A stretch of 64,000 nucleotides of DNA. It comes from Liolophura sinensis (Eukaryota > Mollusca > Polyplacophora > Chitonida > Chitonidae). A model generated the notes under the pieces. It was not told the DNA's origin. It was given only the letters and a program-made list of their open reading frames with translations, and ran no database searches. Where the stretch lies: assembly GCF_032854445.1 (NCBI RefSeq), contig NC_088300.1:56766984-56830983 (forward strand), written 5' to 3'. Positions 35,052 through 47,177 of the stretch are shown piece by piece; positions within the stretch are counted from its first letter, which is position 1, and every line of letters starts with the position of its first letter. Position numbers and translations under genes: made by a program.

Positions 35052-36329
35052 TATCCGTCTTCTTTGTTATCTGATCTTCAGATTAAACGACACCATGGGA
35101 AGGAAGATACTGCAGGAACATAAAATACTGACAAATGATGATCAGTGATCGATGTAAGAACGACTCAACGAGGAAAGTCAGTCAGCCGGTCGCTGAAGGG
35201 CCTCTCCACGCAGCGTCAGTGCACTCCTATGAAGGATAAATAAAAAAACGATTATGTGAAATATTCCGGGTACTGGGCGGTCATTACCGAAGTTTAAGGT
35301 AGTAGATGTAAAATTTGAACAAAGACACAGATAACTAACAGGAAACGCGTTTTTCTTTCATCTACAAGATTGAAAAGGAGCAAAAATTAATAACACCCTA
35401 AGGTCACCCCTGAGCGGAGAGGTGCAGGACTTGGGTGCTACAAAAGACAACCCGGTAGCCTACAGAAGGCGAACTCGGACTTTTAAGTTGAGGGAATAGG
35501 ATATCTAGACATGGGAACCATGTCTTTCCATAAATTTGCCATGTGAAGGCTAAGTAATGGCAATATCCGCCTGGGCTTACATTGAATAATGTGCCTAGAT
35601 ATAAAGTTTAGTTGCCAGTTTTAATATGCATACATGACGAGTAAAGAATTTCGTTTTTGATTTAAGTTTTCTTTCCAAGAAAAGTGACGTGCTGTAGATT
35701 TCAGTACTTAAGATCATATACTACAATAGACGAATCTCAATAGAGCTAAACCTGTAGCATACGCAATCACAGCCCTGCAGAGCTAGTCACGCATTTCATT
35801 GAGATATAGATGAACATGTAGGCCTATTTGTTGCTCTGTACTTTATTCAAGTTATGGTATATCGTAATTAGATCCCTGTTTATGATCCAACTTGTTTCGA
35901 TGGAGTAAAAAATACTCTCGCTGCAAGTAGCATCAATAAAGTCAAGTCGAAAGCTAAATAGGTAAAAAAAAATAACTACATAAACAGCTGAGAATTCTTC
36001 ATATAAACCGGTACATATAAAAATAAGAAATAAAAACCATCATGTTCCATGTATCCTTCAGTTTAATGCTAATAGCGGTAAAGTAAACAAATTTTCTTTA
36101 GATCTTGATATTTTATGGCAAAGAATGGAGAGCTGATCCCTTTCCCAGACAGGGAATTCCCTCCATTTTATTCCTTTTATTAATTACGTTCTCCCCAAAT
36201 TGGTGGCAAAATACAGTTGACAGAGATCTCTCATGAAGTCTTCCATGAAGTTTGTCTAAGATGGGTCACTAATTGCATTCCCAATTGCATGTATACATAA
36301 GTAGTTGGCCTGTTACTGATGGAGGGCAG
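35052..36329 (-). other. 5' flank of DNAJC5 and intergenic sequence
   Basis: The first few hundred bases upstream of the DNAJC5 start are less AT-rich ('gccggtcgctgaagggcctc' near 35185), so they are the likeliest place for its 5' UTR and promoter. No TATA box is obvious. Beyond about 35500 nothing recognisable was seen. Confidence 0.35.
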
Positions 36330-36513
36330 CTGGGGGCCTCCATGGCTAAGTCGGCTTAATGACCCTCTCACCAATGCGGACGCTGTGAGTTCGTCCCGTT
36401 CATGCTGGCTTCCACACCGGCCGTACGTGGGAAGGTCTGTCAGCAACCTGCAGATGGTCTTGGGTTTCCCCCAGGCTGTGCCTGATTTCCTCCCATCATA
36501 ATGCTGGTCTAAG
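36330..36513 (+). mobile_element. tRNA-derived SINE, 3' truncated
   Basis: The forward copy starts 'gggggcctccatggctaagt' and continues through 'gctgtgagttcgtcccgttc', 'cgtacgtgggaaggtctgtc' and 'gggtttcccccaggctgtgc' to 'cataatgctgg'. The usual 'tattcttgagtacggcgtaa' tail is absent. It is intergenic between DNAJC5 and MOB3. Confidence 0.85.
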
Positions 36514-38160
36514 TCTTACATGTGGTACATATATCAGACACAATTTATGTGTATGCAGACGCGTCAGAAGCAGTTTGAAAGTGGTACGGCCATCCGTCTA
36601 CTATCCAAGCACAAGAGGATCCAGGGTCTGCCTATAGGCCCCGGAAGCTTCGAGATGCTAGACAGCTGGAGATGCCTTGTAATCAGTGTTTTTATTTTTC
36701 ATATGGATCCTTGTAGTTTTGTGCTTTATGGTCTACAGTACACGTTTGTGCATGAGCATTCATTTTATTCAATTGGTCGCCATTAAATTGGTCCGACCTT
36801 ACTTTTGATTTATTTTATTTATTTCTATTCTTAATGACGAGCCCATTACAGTTTTTTTTTCTACAATCTTACTTTGCAACATGTCCAAGTTTTTTTCACT
36901 AGTGTATATATAGTGTATTCAATCAAGCAGGACGGCAAGTAGCACACAGGCCTTACAGAACCTGCTGCCAAAACACCACTGATCCTGTCAGTCAGCCACC
37001 GCTGAGAGGGTTAGGGCCATGTCTAGAAGTTAGCCATGAACATAACTTGCCATACCTCATAAGCCTTTAAAGTTTGTCTTATTTTATTATAAAAGTGCAC
37101 CGAATAAATTGCTGATTTCAACAAAACTTTGTTGTTGGGTTATTGTGCAGAATCAGCTCAAAAGAGACCCTCTAGGCATTTCTGGACTCATGGAATCCAT
37201 CGGCTGGCCCACAAAAACAAGTCCCATTTTTTCTTAACTGTGTGAAAGTTTTTAATACCAGTTTTGAATTCGTTCTGAAACAGCCCTCAAATCTTGTTTA
37301 ATGCAAAACTTAAAAATACAGGACAAATACCAGTATTAACACATTAATTAGTAACTGTAATGAAAAAAATTACCATCTCGAAACATTTTGAATAGCAATA
37401 CAGAACCTAAAAATATACTTTTTCTATAGTCTGAATACTTACACTTTTTCTACTTTCTTCTGAATATAACTTAACCATTTGGGGACTCAACCACATGGGC
37501 TAAGCACTAGGGCCTACGGTTTATCTACTAACAAGCACACAACATTATTAACAAGAAAACAACCAAGAGGTTATCAGTACCTATTAGCTCATATTGGTTA
37601 GTATATAATTAGAAAATTTACACTAGCAGACAGTGTATGGTGAATTATATATTGTAAAGTCTGTACGTCAATGTGTTGACACCTGAACAGCCTATGACAG
37701 GTGTGTGAAGACTAGCTATGGCAATAATAGCTAGCTGACAAGATCAATGAGAAGCACGAGCTGCTACAGTTCATACATGTAATGCAGGCCAATTCACGAA
37801 GTTCAGTCGCTCTGGTATTCCACTGCATGATGCATCAGAATGTCAACGCCCACATGCAAACAATACATGTGTACAAGGCCTACTGAGTAAAGTTACGTGG
37901 ATGTAAATGTTACATAATGTGAACTGTTTTAAGGTTTTTGACTGCAGTTTTAAGTGAAAAGGTTTGGCCTGTACCTGGTGAAGTGTGGTTGTTAACCACA
38001 TTTTCCACCACCCTAAACCTCACCACTGGCATACTAAGTGACATATTCTTGAGTAGGCCATATGGCTTTAAATATCAATTAAATACAAATAATCTAAGGC
38101 ATGGATGATATCTAATATGCACACTTAAAATCAAAACAGAATGAAGTCCAGTGAAAATTC
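36514..38160. other. Intergenic stretch with one faint SINE remnant
   Basis: No gene is recognisable. At about 38025-38090 'cactggcatactaagtgaca' and 'tattcttgagtaggccatat' resemble a badly decayed 3' end of the common SINE. Confidence 0.4.
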
Positions 38161-38167
38161 AGCCGAC

Positions 38168-38173
38168 TTTATT
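38168..38173 (-). terminator. Candidate polyadenylation signal for MOB3
   Basis: TTTATT on the plus strand reads AATAAA on the minus strand. It is 3.6 kb past the MOB3 stop, at the far end of an exon-free AT-rich stretch. Nearer hexamers are possible. Confidence 0.3.
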
Positions 38174-41100
38174 TTTTCGGAGGTACATATATTTGCTTCT
38201 TTGTTTTTCTTTATAACCAAAATAAATGTTACCACTTTCAGTCTGGTTTGTTGACTGCATAACACTTCAAGCATTTCTGACACCAGACAGGGCTTGTCTT
38301 ACAACACAGCCTCCAAACAAATTGTAGCAAATGTATATCAATAGCAACCATGACGCTTTGTCCTGAATGCTGTTATGCTGATGTGGTAAAAGAATTGTCT
38401 CAGTGCTGCCTGAACTGGTTAGCACTCACTGCTGGGAATATCAAGCTGTTACATCTGAACCATGGAGCATCTCTTGAATAACTGCATATAGGTAGACTTT
38501 ATCTAGATGAACTCATAAAACTGCTACATATACATGTACAACTAATAACAAAATCTGTCTAACAATTTCTACAGAAATATCAAAGGTTTCAAGCACAGAA
38601 ATTTTGTGAACCTTCATCTGGAATTGTGCATGTGCTCATATTTAAATTACATGTACATTTTTTCCTTTTTCTTTTCTCTCTCTCCTACCACATGAAGTGA
38701 ACCAAAGATTAAATACATGTCAACAAAATACATTAAATGGTACAGTGACTAGAGATATTTTTTGAAATTTAGTTTACCACCAGTTATATGGATGCGCAAA
38801 GGTTAGAACTATTGGTGTGAAGGTAGTTCAAAATAGTATATTCCTTGCACCGCTCTCTATGCTTGCTTTAGGCCGCTGCCACCACTAGATAAGTTTGGCT
38901 TCTCAGCCTGTGAGACACAGGAGTTCCCACTTCTTTAGGCCTATCTTAACCACAGATATTTTAGTTCTGTGATGAGCATGCAGCAACAAAATTGCTTCAG
39001 GTGTCATGTTGAGCATACTTCAGGTAAAGAGAATGCATATGTATCAAGTATTTATAGGCTTAAGGATCGAGTTGGTGTTGTTTTGGGGGAGTTTTGGGTT
39101 TGTTTTTTTTTCTGACATCATTTCCTGTCTCCTCTGTGACCCTCCATGTTTTTGTTGTTAAAGATCTCTGTGTAAAATTTGCTAGGGGTAGCAGTGGTAT
39201 AAAATTAGCATAGAGAGCAAAGAACAATGCAATTAAGTTATACGCTACAAATCACTTTTTGATATTTGATCATTCTGTATCATGGCAAACCAGTGGCTAA
39301 AAAATTCAAAGCCTTATGCTGTATACCCCAGAAGCCAATGAAATAAATAATTTGGGAGATCTGTGGTATTTTTGAAATAGCTTAAATCATCATTTTTGTG
39401 TATCCACTGTTGATATTAACCACAGAAATTAAATCTCAAAGGTAAGGAAACAAAATACAACACAGCTACTTAAAAAAGGCTCAAAAACAACACGTGAAAA
39501 ACATCATGGCTTGATGAGTAACAGTATATATAATACAGGGTATAAAAGAACTTTTTTTTTTTCATTTTTCCACTTACAAGTGTATAACATATATGTATAA
39601 AAACAATGAGAGGGAAAAAAGCTAATAACTGGTGAATGTAATGCCAAAGAGCAGAAGAAATAACATTTGAAAGAGATTTTTTCAAAAACAGATCAGAAAT
39701 TTGTCATACACTAACTCAACATAAGCAATTTATTTTACCAGTGCTCTGAAGTCCAATACTCCATAAGACATGGTATAAATACAACTTCAAAGTCTTAGTT
39801 GTTGGTGGAACAAAGCAAGGATAGCTATAAAGGTTTGTTTTAATCACCAAAAAGAGAAAACATTCAATGCAATACATCTAAGGTATAGAGTAAGGTTAAG
39901 AAATTTTAAATTCTCAAAACTATGTAAATACAAATTATCAGTATTGGTATACTGATATACCACCCATGTTTACTGCCAACAAATTCTGGCTCGATACAAG
40001 AAATCGATGAGATCATAACTTAAAAACATCCTACAAAATTTACTACTTCTTTCTTTCTGGTACCTTGTTTCTTCAGTTTGCTATGAATTATCTACAGCAG
40101 CGCAGGAGATATGTATACCTCATTTTCCAAAAATTAGATTGTCATTAAAATTTTATTCAGAAACAAAAAAAAAAAAATCAAAAGACAGTCAACCACAGTT
40201 TAAAACTAATCTCTTAAAAAACAAACAGCTATCATCAGTGGACCAGCCACTTTAACATTTGATAAAATGAAACTGTAAGATTTTCCTTTTCATTTATGAA
40301 ATAAGTAGGTAAGAGTGATAGGTTGATGAGTTAAATTATTTCTTTGATTGTTGGTTAATGTTGTGAAATTTTCTTACACCCAATTCCAGTTAAACTGAGT
40401 AGAAAATAGGTTCCAGTATGCATTATAGTTACTGCAGTCTATAAAATTCCTTACAGCTTCAGATTATCGCTAAGTGGGCTATGATAATGTTTTGGCCTTT
40501 GGTTCAGGTTGAGGTAGATAATGTAACAATGTTACACTACAGGCCTTAGCTCTTCACACCCCTCACCTCCATACTAATTCTGGATGAATAATGAAGCCTT
40601 TTTTGAAAACTGCAGCACTAACCTAACGGCTAACGTGAAGTACAGTAAATCACCTACAAGTTCTAGAAATTTTTCACTGCTCTGCAATTTGAACTACAGT
40701 ACAGGATGGTGAATAGTCTGTCAAAAATAATGTGATTTATTGTTATTCACATAAGATGTCATTTTTTATCAACTTAGTACACCAAGGTAAAAAGCTGGTA
40801 AAAAAAAAAAAGGTGTCAAATTATACAAGTAGGTGATTTACTGTATTCAAATATAACATAAACATTTTTGTTTAACATGCAGAGCAGACATTTTGATTCA
40901 TGGTTGAAGTAGCACATAAGGGTATTGTAAGAAGCTATGGGCTACAATATTTATCAGATGAGCTATTATGACATTCAACATTATTTGAGGCAATCTCATG
41001 AATGGAGTATGACGGATGTTTTACATGAAATGGATGAACCAGGAATGGTAATGGGAAGTATGTACACATACACCTTGACAATTGACTAACCCTGAAACTT

Positions 41101-41779
41101 ATTATTATTATCCTTCAAACTGAGGTTACCACAAACACTAGTTATATACTGGGCATCGGTCACAATAACTGTGAGTGTGGCATTCTCAGGACTTTGGCAG
41201 ACTAAAGAAATATAAATCATCGTCTAAAACTATTTAGGCTACACTGACTGCATGTTAAACTTTTGACGAAACCTATTTGGTTTTTCAGACAATAAATACA
41301 AATGATAAAACAATGAACTGGTAATACCATAACTATAAATGCTTTAAATTACTGTGAGATGAACCACAACAGATCTTCCCAGATCAGGCTCTTTTGACTA
41401 TACCTTTGATACTAAATGACATTTATGTTGAATGGTTAACAATGTTAGTAGATGAGAACATTTGCAAGATGTATCTACATGACTCCTGTACATATAGGCA
41501 AAAATAAAGTACATTCTATATACACAATATATAAGAACTGGTTTCTGTTTGCCTTGCAAGACCACCACATCACTGCTGCAGCTCCCAAGTGGAACCAGAA
41601 CATCTCAAAAATCTGACTGTCCAGCTATCTTTTTACTGGAAGGTACAGTAATGATCAGCCAAACTATGAGATATTACAGTAATAAGTTTTGCCAAGGTGA
41701 ACATATAGGGTTAATCATCTCTGGTCTGGAAACCAGGGGAGACAACTCTGCAAGTACCTAGTTGGAACCATACTGCCTA
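38174..41779 (-). other. Probable long 3' untranslated region of MOB3
   Basis: Roughly 3.6 kb downstream of the MOB3 stop codon with no exons, SINEs or notable frames, AT-rich throughout. It is consistent with a long 3' UTR, but it could equally be intergenic after an earlier polyadenylation site. Confidence 0.35.
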
Positions 41780-44700
41780 TTAGTGACATATTCTCTCCGT
41801 CATTTCTTTCTGCAAAAAGAAAAAAATTAACTTAAGCGATTAAATTTCACAAACACTCAAACAAGTTGTTAACAAATATATTTTAAAAGATGATGTGATG
41901 ATTAGGAATAGGATGATGAACCAATGCAGTAATACTCAGTAAGACTTCACTCCACTAAAGAGAATACAGTGTAGCACCCGTTATATGCATGATTGATCGT
42001 AGACATAATATTCACTGTAGACTAACAGAATATTTGTTGCCAATCATAACCTTTATTCAAAGTTCTTGACATTCTCTATATTCATATGAAGCTGAATTCA
42101 TATTTTAATAGCTATATGTGAATGTAAATGATTAAATGAAGAAACTACTTTTAAATGAACAGCCATAGCTCCGGTGTTAATAAGTAATACATGTTTCAAA
42201 TTTACGAAAACTAAGGTTTTTTGTTGGCTTTTACAGCCTTATTCCTGAGAGAATACAAACTACTGTGGCTTCATAAAGGACAGCACACAACAAAAGTCTG
42301 CAAGATTTCGTAACCACAAGATTTCCATGTCTGGATAATTACTTTAGGAATACCTTTAGTTCCTGTAGACAAAATGTCAGAAACATAAAAAAAAACAAAG
42401 TATTTACCAATGTAGTATGTATTAGCCTTTCAACTGCAGCATACATTCCTTTAGGCTTAATCAGTCAGATAACAAATTTCCTTACCAAGGGTTCCAATTC
42501 CTTCTTGTCAACCAGATTATGCTCAGTCACAAAATAATAGAAGTGTTTGTAGCATGTGTTCACATGGGCCTCCTGAAACACGCACCAAAGTAATCCTACT
42601 GATGAGGAACACAGAGGTCTAGCCTTATCGGTGTTATATATATGCAAAATGTTCCCAAATCGTAAGTTACAGTATTTGTGCTTGGCCAACAAGCAAAACC
42701 ACTTTTCTACATCTGTGATACTGATGTTGTTGAATGACTTCTGTCAAGATGTCAATGATAAGATGCATGAAATTAATCATTTTCTACATACATCTACATA
42801 CATTTATACATTTATATTTTTTGTAGAAGACCCTAATGGTCAGTTACAATATTGTATTCTATTTCCTCATTCTAATCTGTACTCAAAAACTTAGTTGATT
42901 ATTTTTGAAAGGCTCCTCCCTCAAGCTGGAGATGGTGTGTTAACGCTTCAAAAGACAAGTCTTTAGATCAATCCCAATGACTCTGTGCATGTGCATGTCC
43001 CTCAATTCTTATGCAAGACTTCCCACTGAGAAGAATACCTTACAGGCTCAATAGTTTCTTCAAAAAAATACCTAGATCTGCAAAAACTTAACTCCGGTTT
43101 CAACTTACTGCTCCTATAGTAACAAGTTTGTCAAAGTGATGAATGTAGACATGGACAAATACTCTGAACAGCCGCGTCAGAATTTTCTTCACTACTTGCA
43201 AGTAATTTCTAGGGAAAGGAACACCTGAAATGAAAAGAAATAAGAAGATCAAATTTAGAATAACGATAACGTACCATAGACAAGTTAATGTATGCAAACA
43301 TAAACCAGATCACCCAGTTCATGATGGGTTATCATGACCTTCTGCAATACTAATGGAGAGGATGTAGATTCCTTAGCAATACTACTGGTAATCAATGTCA
43401 CTGCATACTACATGTATTCACATTTTAATTACTTCCCACAATTTGTAAGATGAAGTTCTGAAGTATATGTTTTATTTATTTGATTAATGCTCACAAATTT
43501 TATATTTTTACAATGGTGGTCAGTTTTTGCGAGGGAAACTGGAATGTCCCTGGTAAACCATCAGCCTTTGGCAAGTTACTCAAGAGCCTTCCCATGTTGG
43601 ATATTCCCATTCTTGATATACAGATATGAACGCCTTCTTGGTGAGAGATCAATGATCTTCAATAAATGTGAGACTCTGTCAGACGTCCGTAAGAGCACTA
43701 TTAAGTTATTGTCAACATGGCCCCATGAACAGTGAGAGTGGGTAATCCACACAGCCCTCGACTATGCCCGGGATTGAACCTATATCTGGTGTCTCCAAAT
43801 TATTGAGAGATTAGTGTCTTATCTACTCACCCACAACTAAAACATCCCTTTGTAAGTGACTGCAGCTTAATTCACCTTTAAGGCTAGAGACATTCATCGC
43901 AATTTTGAGGAAAACCATTTCCTATGTCTTGTCTTTTGTTTCTTTGGGCTTTTTTTGAGAATTAATAGGACAATTGCAAAACTCACCAACTTTAACAGGG
44001 AATATTTCCTCTGTGTTAATCTGTCTCTCCACCCATTCCATCAACAATGTGATGTAGTGAGGAGCTGCTAAAGCTGTTGGTTTCCTGTAGTTCTCTCCAT
44101 CACACCAGTGGTACTCGTACCTTAACAACAGAGTGGGGAGTGTCACTGCATGTTACTTGTGCATATGTTCTGCCTTAACAGAAATCAAATGCGTATTTTT
44201 ACAGCATTCTCATGTATTCATCTAACCTTAGAGTGTGCTGACTGAATAATTACATAATTTTTGTGAACAATGAATTGAGAGATTTAAGTGAGTTAGATTA
44301 GACGAGAGTTTTCTCCCATATCATTTTTCTGTCTAGCAATTTAATTCCTGGATGACATTCAGTGCTCCAGGAGAACATCTATGCTGTATGTAGCAGCTAT
44401 GGAAAATTTCACATTTTCGGCAAACAAATTGATAAAATTCCTAGCACTACACAAGCTAATATACAATAAAAATGAAATACTTTACAACACTACAAATAAC
44501 AAACTGCTAGATGATGGTAAGTTAAGAGCATTCCACTTTGAACTTTAGAACAAGGAACTATTTAGGCTACGCTATAATTAGTCCAAATCACCATGATATG
44601 GCCAAACTTTTGCCCATGTGACGTTAAGCCATAATCATTCATTTTAATTAGTCAGGAGCTCTATAAATGTACACTTTGACTCACTTGGGGCCCCCGGACA

Positions 44701-47177
44701 TGGTAGGACAGGTCTGCTCTGTGCAGTGCTCTAATATTGTCCCATACAATAGGTTGATACGGTTAAAAAAATCCACCACTGAAAACAATGTAACAATTTA
44801 TTATAACTGTGAATGAAAGAGTGATATGGATTTAAAGGCATTATTCTTACATTTAAAATTTTACTGAATTTGATAAGAAATTATATTAACTCTGATGATG
44901 ATTTACATTTAATGTACATGATAGTTGGAGTATGTCCAATGGTTAAAAAAAAAAAACACTCCCCATACACACATAAGTCCTTAATTCCTATTGCATACAC
45001 AAGAAGAAAATGCATGGTGGAATGTAAAATAACTAAGAAACTATTGTGTAAAATAATACAGTTACATCAAGACTTCACAGTGCTGTTTGGTAATGCTGCA
45101 TAATTTCTGACCTATCAGTGTACAATGTCCTTGCATAAGTATGAGTGATGTAAAATAATCTGTAAGCTGGCTTAGATTAACAGAAACCTGCATTTTCACC
45201 AGCTGTTCTCCTAACATGGTATACACTGAAAATTGATTATTATTGGTCAATGAAGCAGAACAAAATGAAAATCTCCCATAACCCCAACACAAACACACCT
45301 TGCTAGAACAATGACCTGGCAATACTAGCAGGTGATACAATTAACAGCTTGCCAGAGCCCAATGTTCCAGGTCTGACAGGTAAGGGCCAACACTCCAGGT
45401 TTAGGCCTGTTCCCCTGGAGACCCGTTGACAACCTGCCCATTCTCTGGCTTTATAACCCCTGCTCTACCCTACACCTTCAGACCAGTGAACATCCACAAC
45501 CTAAAGTGACCACACCATGCATTGGTCATAGACGAATGCTTCAAACAGGCTTCAGTCCCCAACCTTACAACAGGTAAGTCAATACATTCCAGCATAGTAC
45601 ATGTACCTCTACATATACAGTATGGGATGGAGCCATATGATTTCTGAAACTGTCTTTGGCTCCTGGTATTGGATTGGTGACGAGGAAACTCAACACTTGC
45701 ACCAATCAGATGCCAGTCAGCTGATTGCAGAATACAATGAAGGCATACAAGGGCTGAACAACTTTGCTGCACTAATGGTTTTGATGTCTGGTTTCTCTGT
45801 CCCTCCTGGTATCTTTTTGTTGACGGAAAAATTGATGTAATCTGCACCAATTAGATGCCAGTGAGGGACAGCAGAAGTAAACAACTCAATTCTAGTTCAA
45901 ACAAACTATATAACATTTAAATCTCCATATCTCTTTCAATTTATAATCCAAGTCTCTACATCTACAAACATGTTTACATCTTGTACTTGTCACTCAAAAC
46001 AATATATACAAGAAATTTTCTTTTTAGGACAGGAGTGAAGTTTCCTGCAAACAAGTCCTACTGGGGACTTCCCCTTCTGAGGATATGATGTGTGCTGGTG
46101 TAAGCTGAAACTAGCACCATGATATGCTTAGAAGGGATAACAGTCGACACAAATAATGACACCATTCTGCCATCCATATGTTAATTCAATAGCATGCAAC
46201 CTTAAATAATAAACAGCAGCAATCAGTGGTTGACTGCTTCCTCTGCCAGGATATCACTGGTGTCTTAGCAGGTGGCCACCGGACTTAGGTTGATGAGTGG
46301 AGTGTGAAGAGGGTCAGACACTTCCTGACCACAGTGACTTATCCCAGTCCAGGCTACCATGACTCCACCACTAACTAACCTGCACTACTATCAACTTCAC
46401 TGGAGACAGATATGGTTTTTACCTCGGACTAGAATACATAACATCAGACTGGCCTGGCCTCAAACTACATTTACATGTATGATCAACCCTGTGGGAGCTT
46501 TCTCCTTCATATGAAAAATACAATTTTTCAGCAATGCTTTATATTAAATTTTCTCGCATCTGTTTTTACACAATAAAGATCTGTCTCAATGCACACAATT
46601 AAAAGTGATAACAGTTTAAGCAAAACTGCAAATACAAGTACATGTTAACTGTTTATGATATAGCTGTATCACTTTTTATAAAACTATAGGTCAACATGTA
46701 CATTCCACAGAACTGTTATGCTAATATGTACAGCTCGTTTGTGTGCTATTACCACTTCCTGTCCTATGAAATGTTCGTCTCCTGGTAAGGGGAGGGCTTA
46801 ACCTCACTTTCACAAATGAACTCATACAGTGCTGCCTCACTGGAATCCATGCTATGCTTATGGCACTAGACATGGATATGACTTTTTCTTACCCTAGGGC
46901 AATCATTACAGTTCTGCAGGACAGCAAAATCTATGAAACTGAGTATAAGTACCATCCCCAACTGATGCTTCACTGCAGCTTTGTGGTAAGCCCATCTGCC
47001 AATTTTGGCAGTGACATGCCCCTTACCATGTACAGCTATCCAATCATTAAGGTCCTCTCCTGGGGGAAGCTTCACAACCTCTTTTAGGTCAATACCAGAG
47101 CTTAATGATGCATTTGCCTGCTTATGAAGATTAAACTTCATTGTTCCAGGCTCAAATCGCTTTTTGGGACGAAATGT
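41780..47177 (-). CDS. MOB3: MOB kinase activator 3 (first coding exon not found)
   Basis: Six minus-strand exons give 203 residues of continuous MOB3 sequence: 47177-47027, 44778-44685, 44120-43987, 43224-43109, 42572-42486 and 41809-41780, with phases agreeing at every junction. It starts at [15 protein letters not shown] and includes [27 protein letters not shown], the HCTEQTCP cysteine pair, [30 protein letters not shown] with the two zinc-ligand histidines, [14 protein letters not shown], and the C-terminus KEMTERICH. Family members are about 216 residues, so only about 11-15 N-terminal codons are missing. MOB proteins are small zinc-binding adaptors. MOB1 and MOB2 bind NDR/LATS kinases, while MOB3 proteins are linked to MST1 in mammals. 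The last exon encodes only nine residues plus stop and is easily missed: reading on through the donor at 42485 gives a false VRKFVI ending. Confidence 0.95.
43465..43840 (-). mobile_element. Third tRNA-derived repeat
   Basis: The stretch begins with a (ttta)n-like tail, 'gttttatttatttgattaat'. On the reverse strand it has a head with 'gtgggtgagtagataagaca' (box-A-like) and 'ggttcaatcccgggc' (strong box B) at its right end, near 43768-43840. The body between is unlike the other two SINE families. It lies in the MOB3 intron between 43224 and 43987. Confidence 0.6.
44779..47026. other. MOB3 intron
   Basis: No extra exon was found. Two direct copies of a short segment, 'gcaccaatcagatgccagt' near 45700 and 'gcaccaattagatgccagt' near 45846, frame about 130 bases. 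The 126-codon minus frame at 45470-45850 overlaps them and has no recognisable product. Confidence 0.4.

Noticed and set aside
36514-36786. 88-codon plus-strand frame after the 36.3-kb SINE
   Set aside because: There is no recognisable product, and the beginning overlaps the point where SINE similarity ends.
42468-42485. MOB3 ending as VRKFVI
   Set aside because: It is translated intron. The conserved C-terminus KEMTERICH is encoded by a separate 30-base exon at 41809-41780.
45470-45850. 126-codon minus-strand open frame as a gene
   Set aside because: It lies inside a MOB3 intron, overlaps a short direct repeat and has no family resemblance.
46866-47026. Continuation of the MOB3 TFRPKK frame to 46866
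   Set aside because: Sequence beyond the GTAAGG donor loses all MOB3 similarity, while the 44778-44685 exon continues with VVDFFNRIN in the correct phase.
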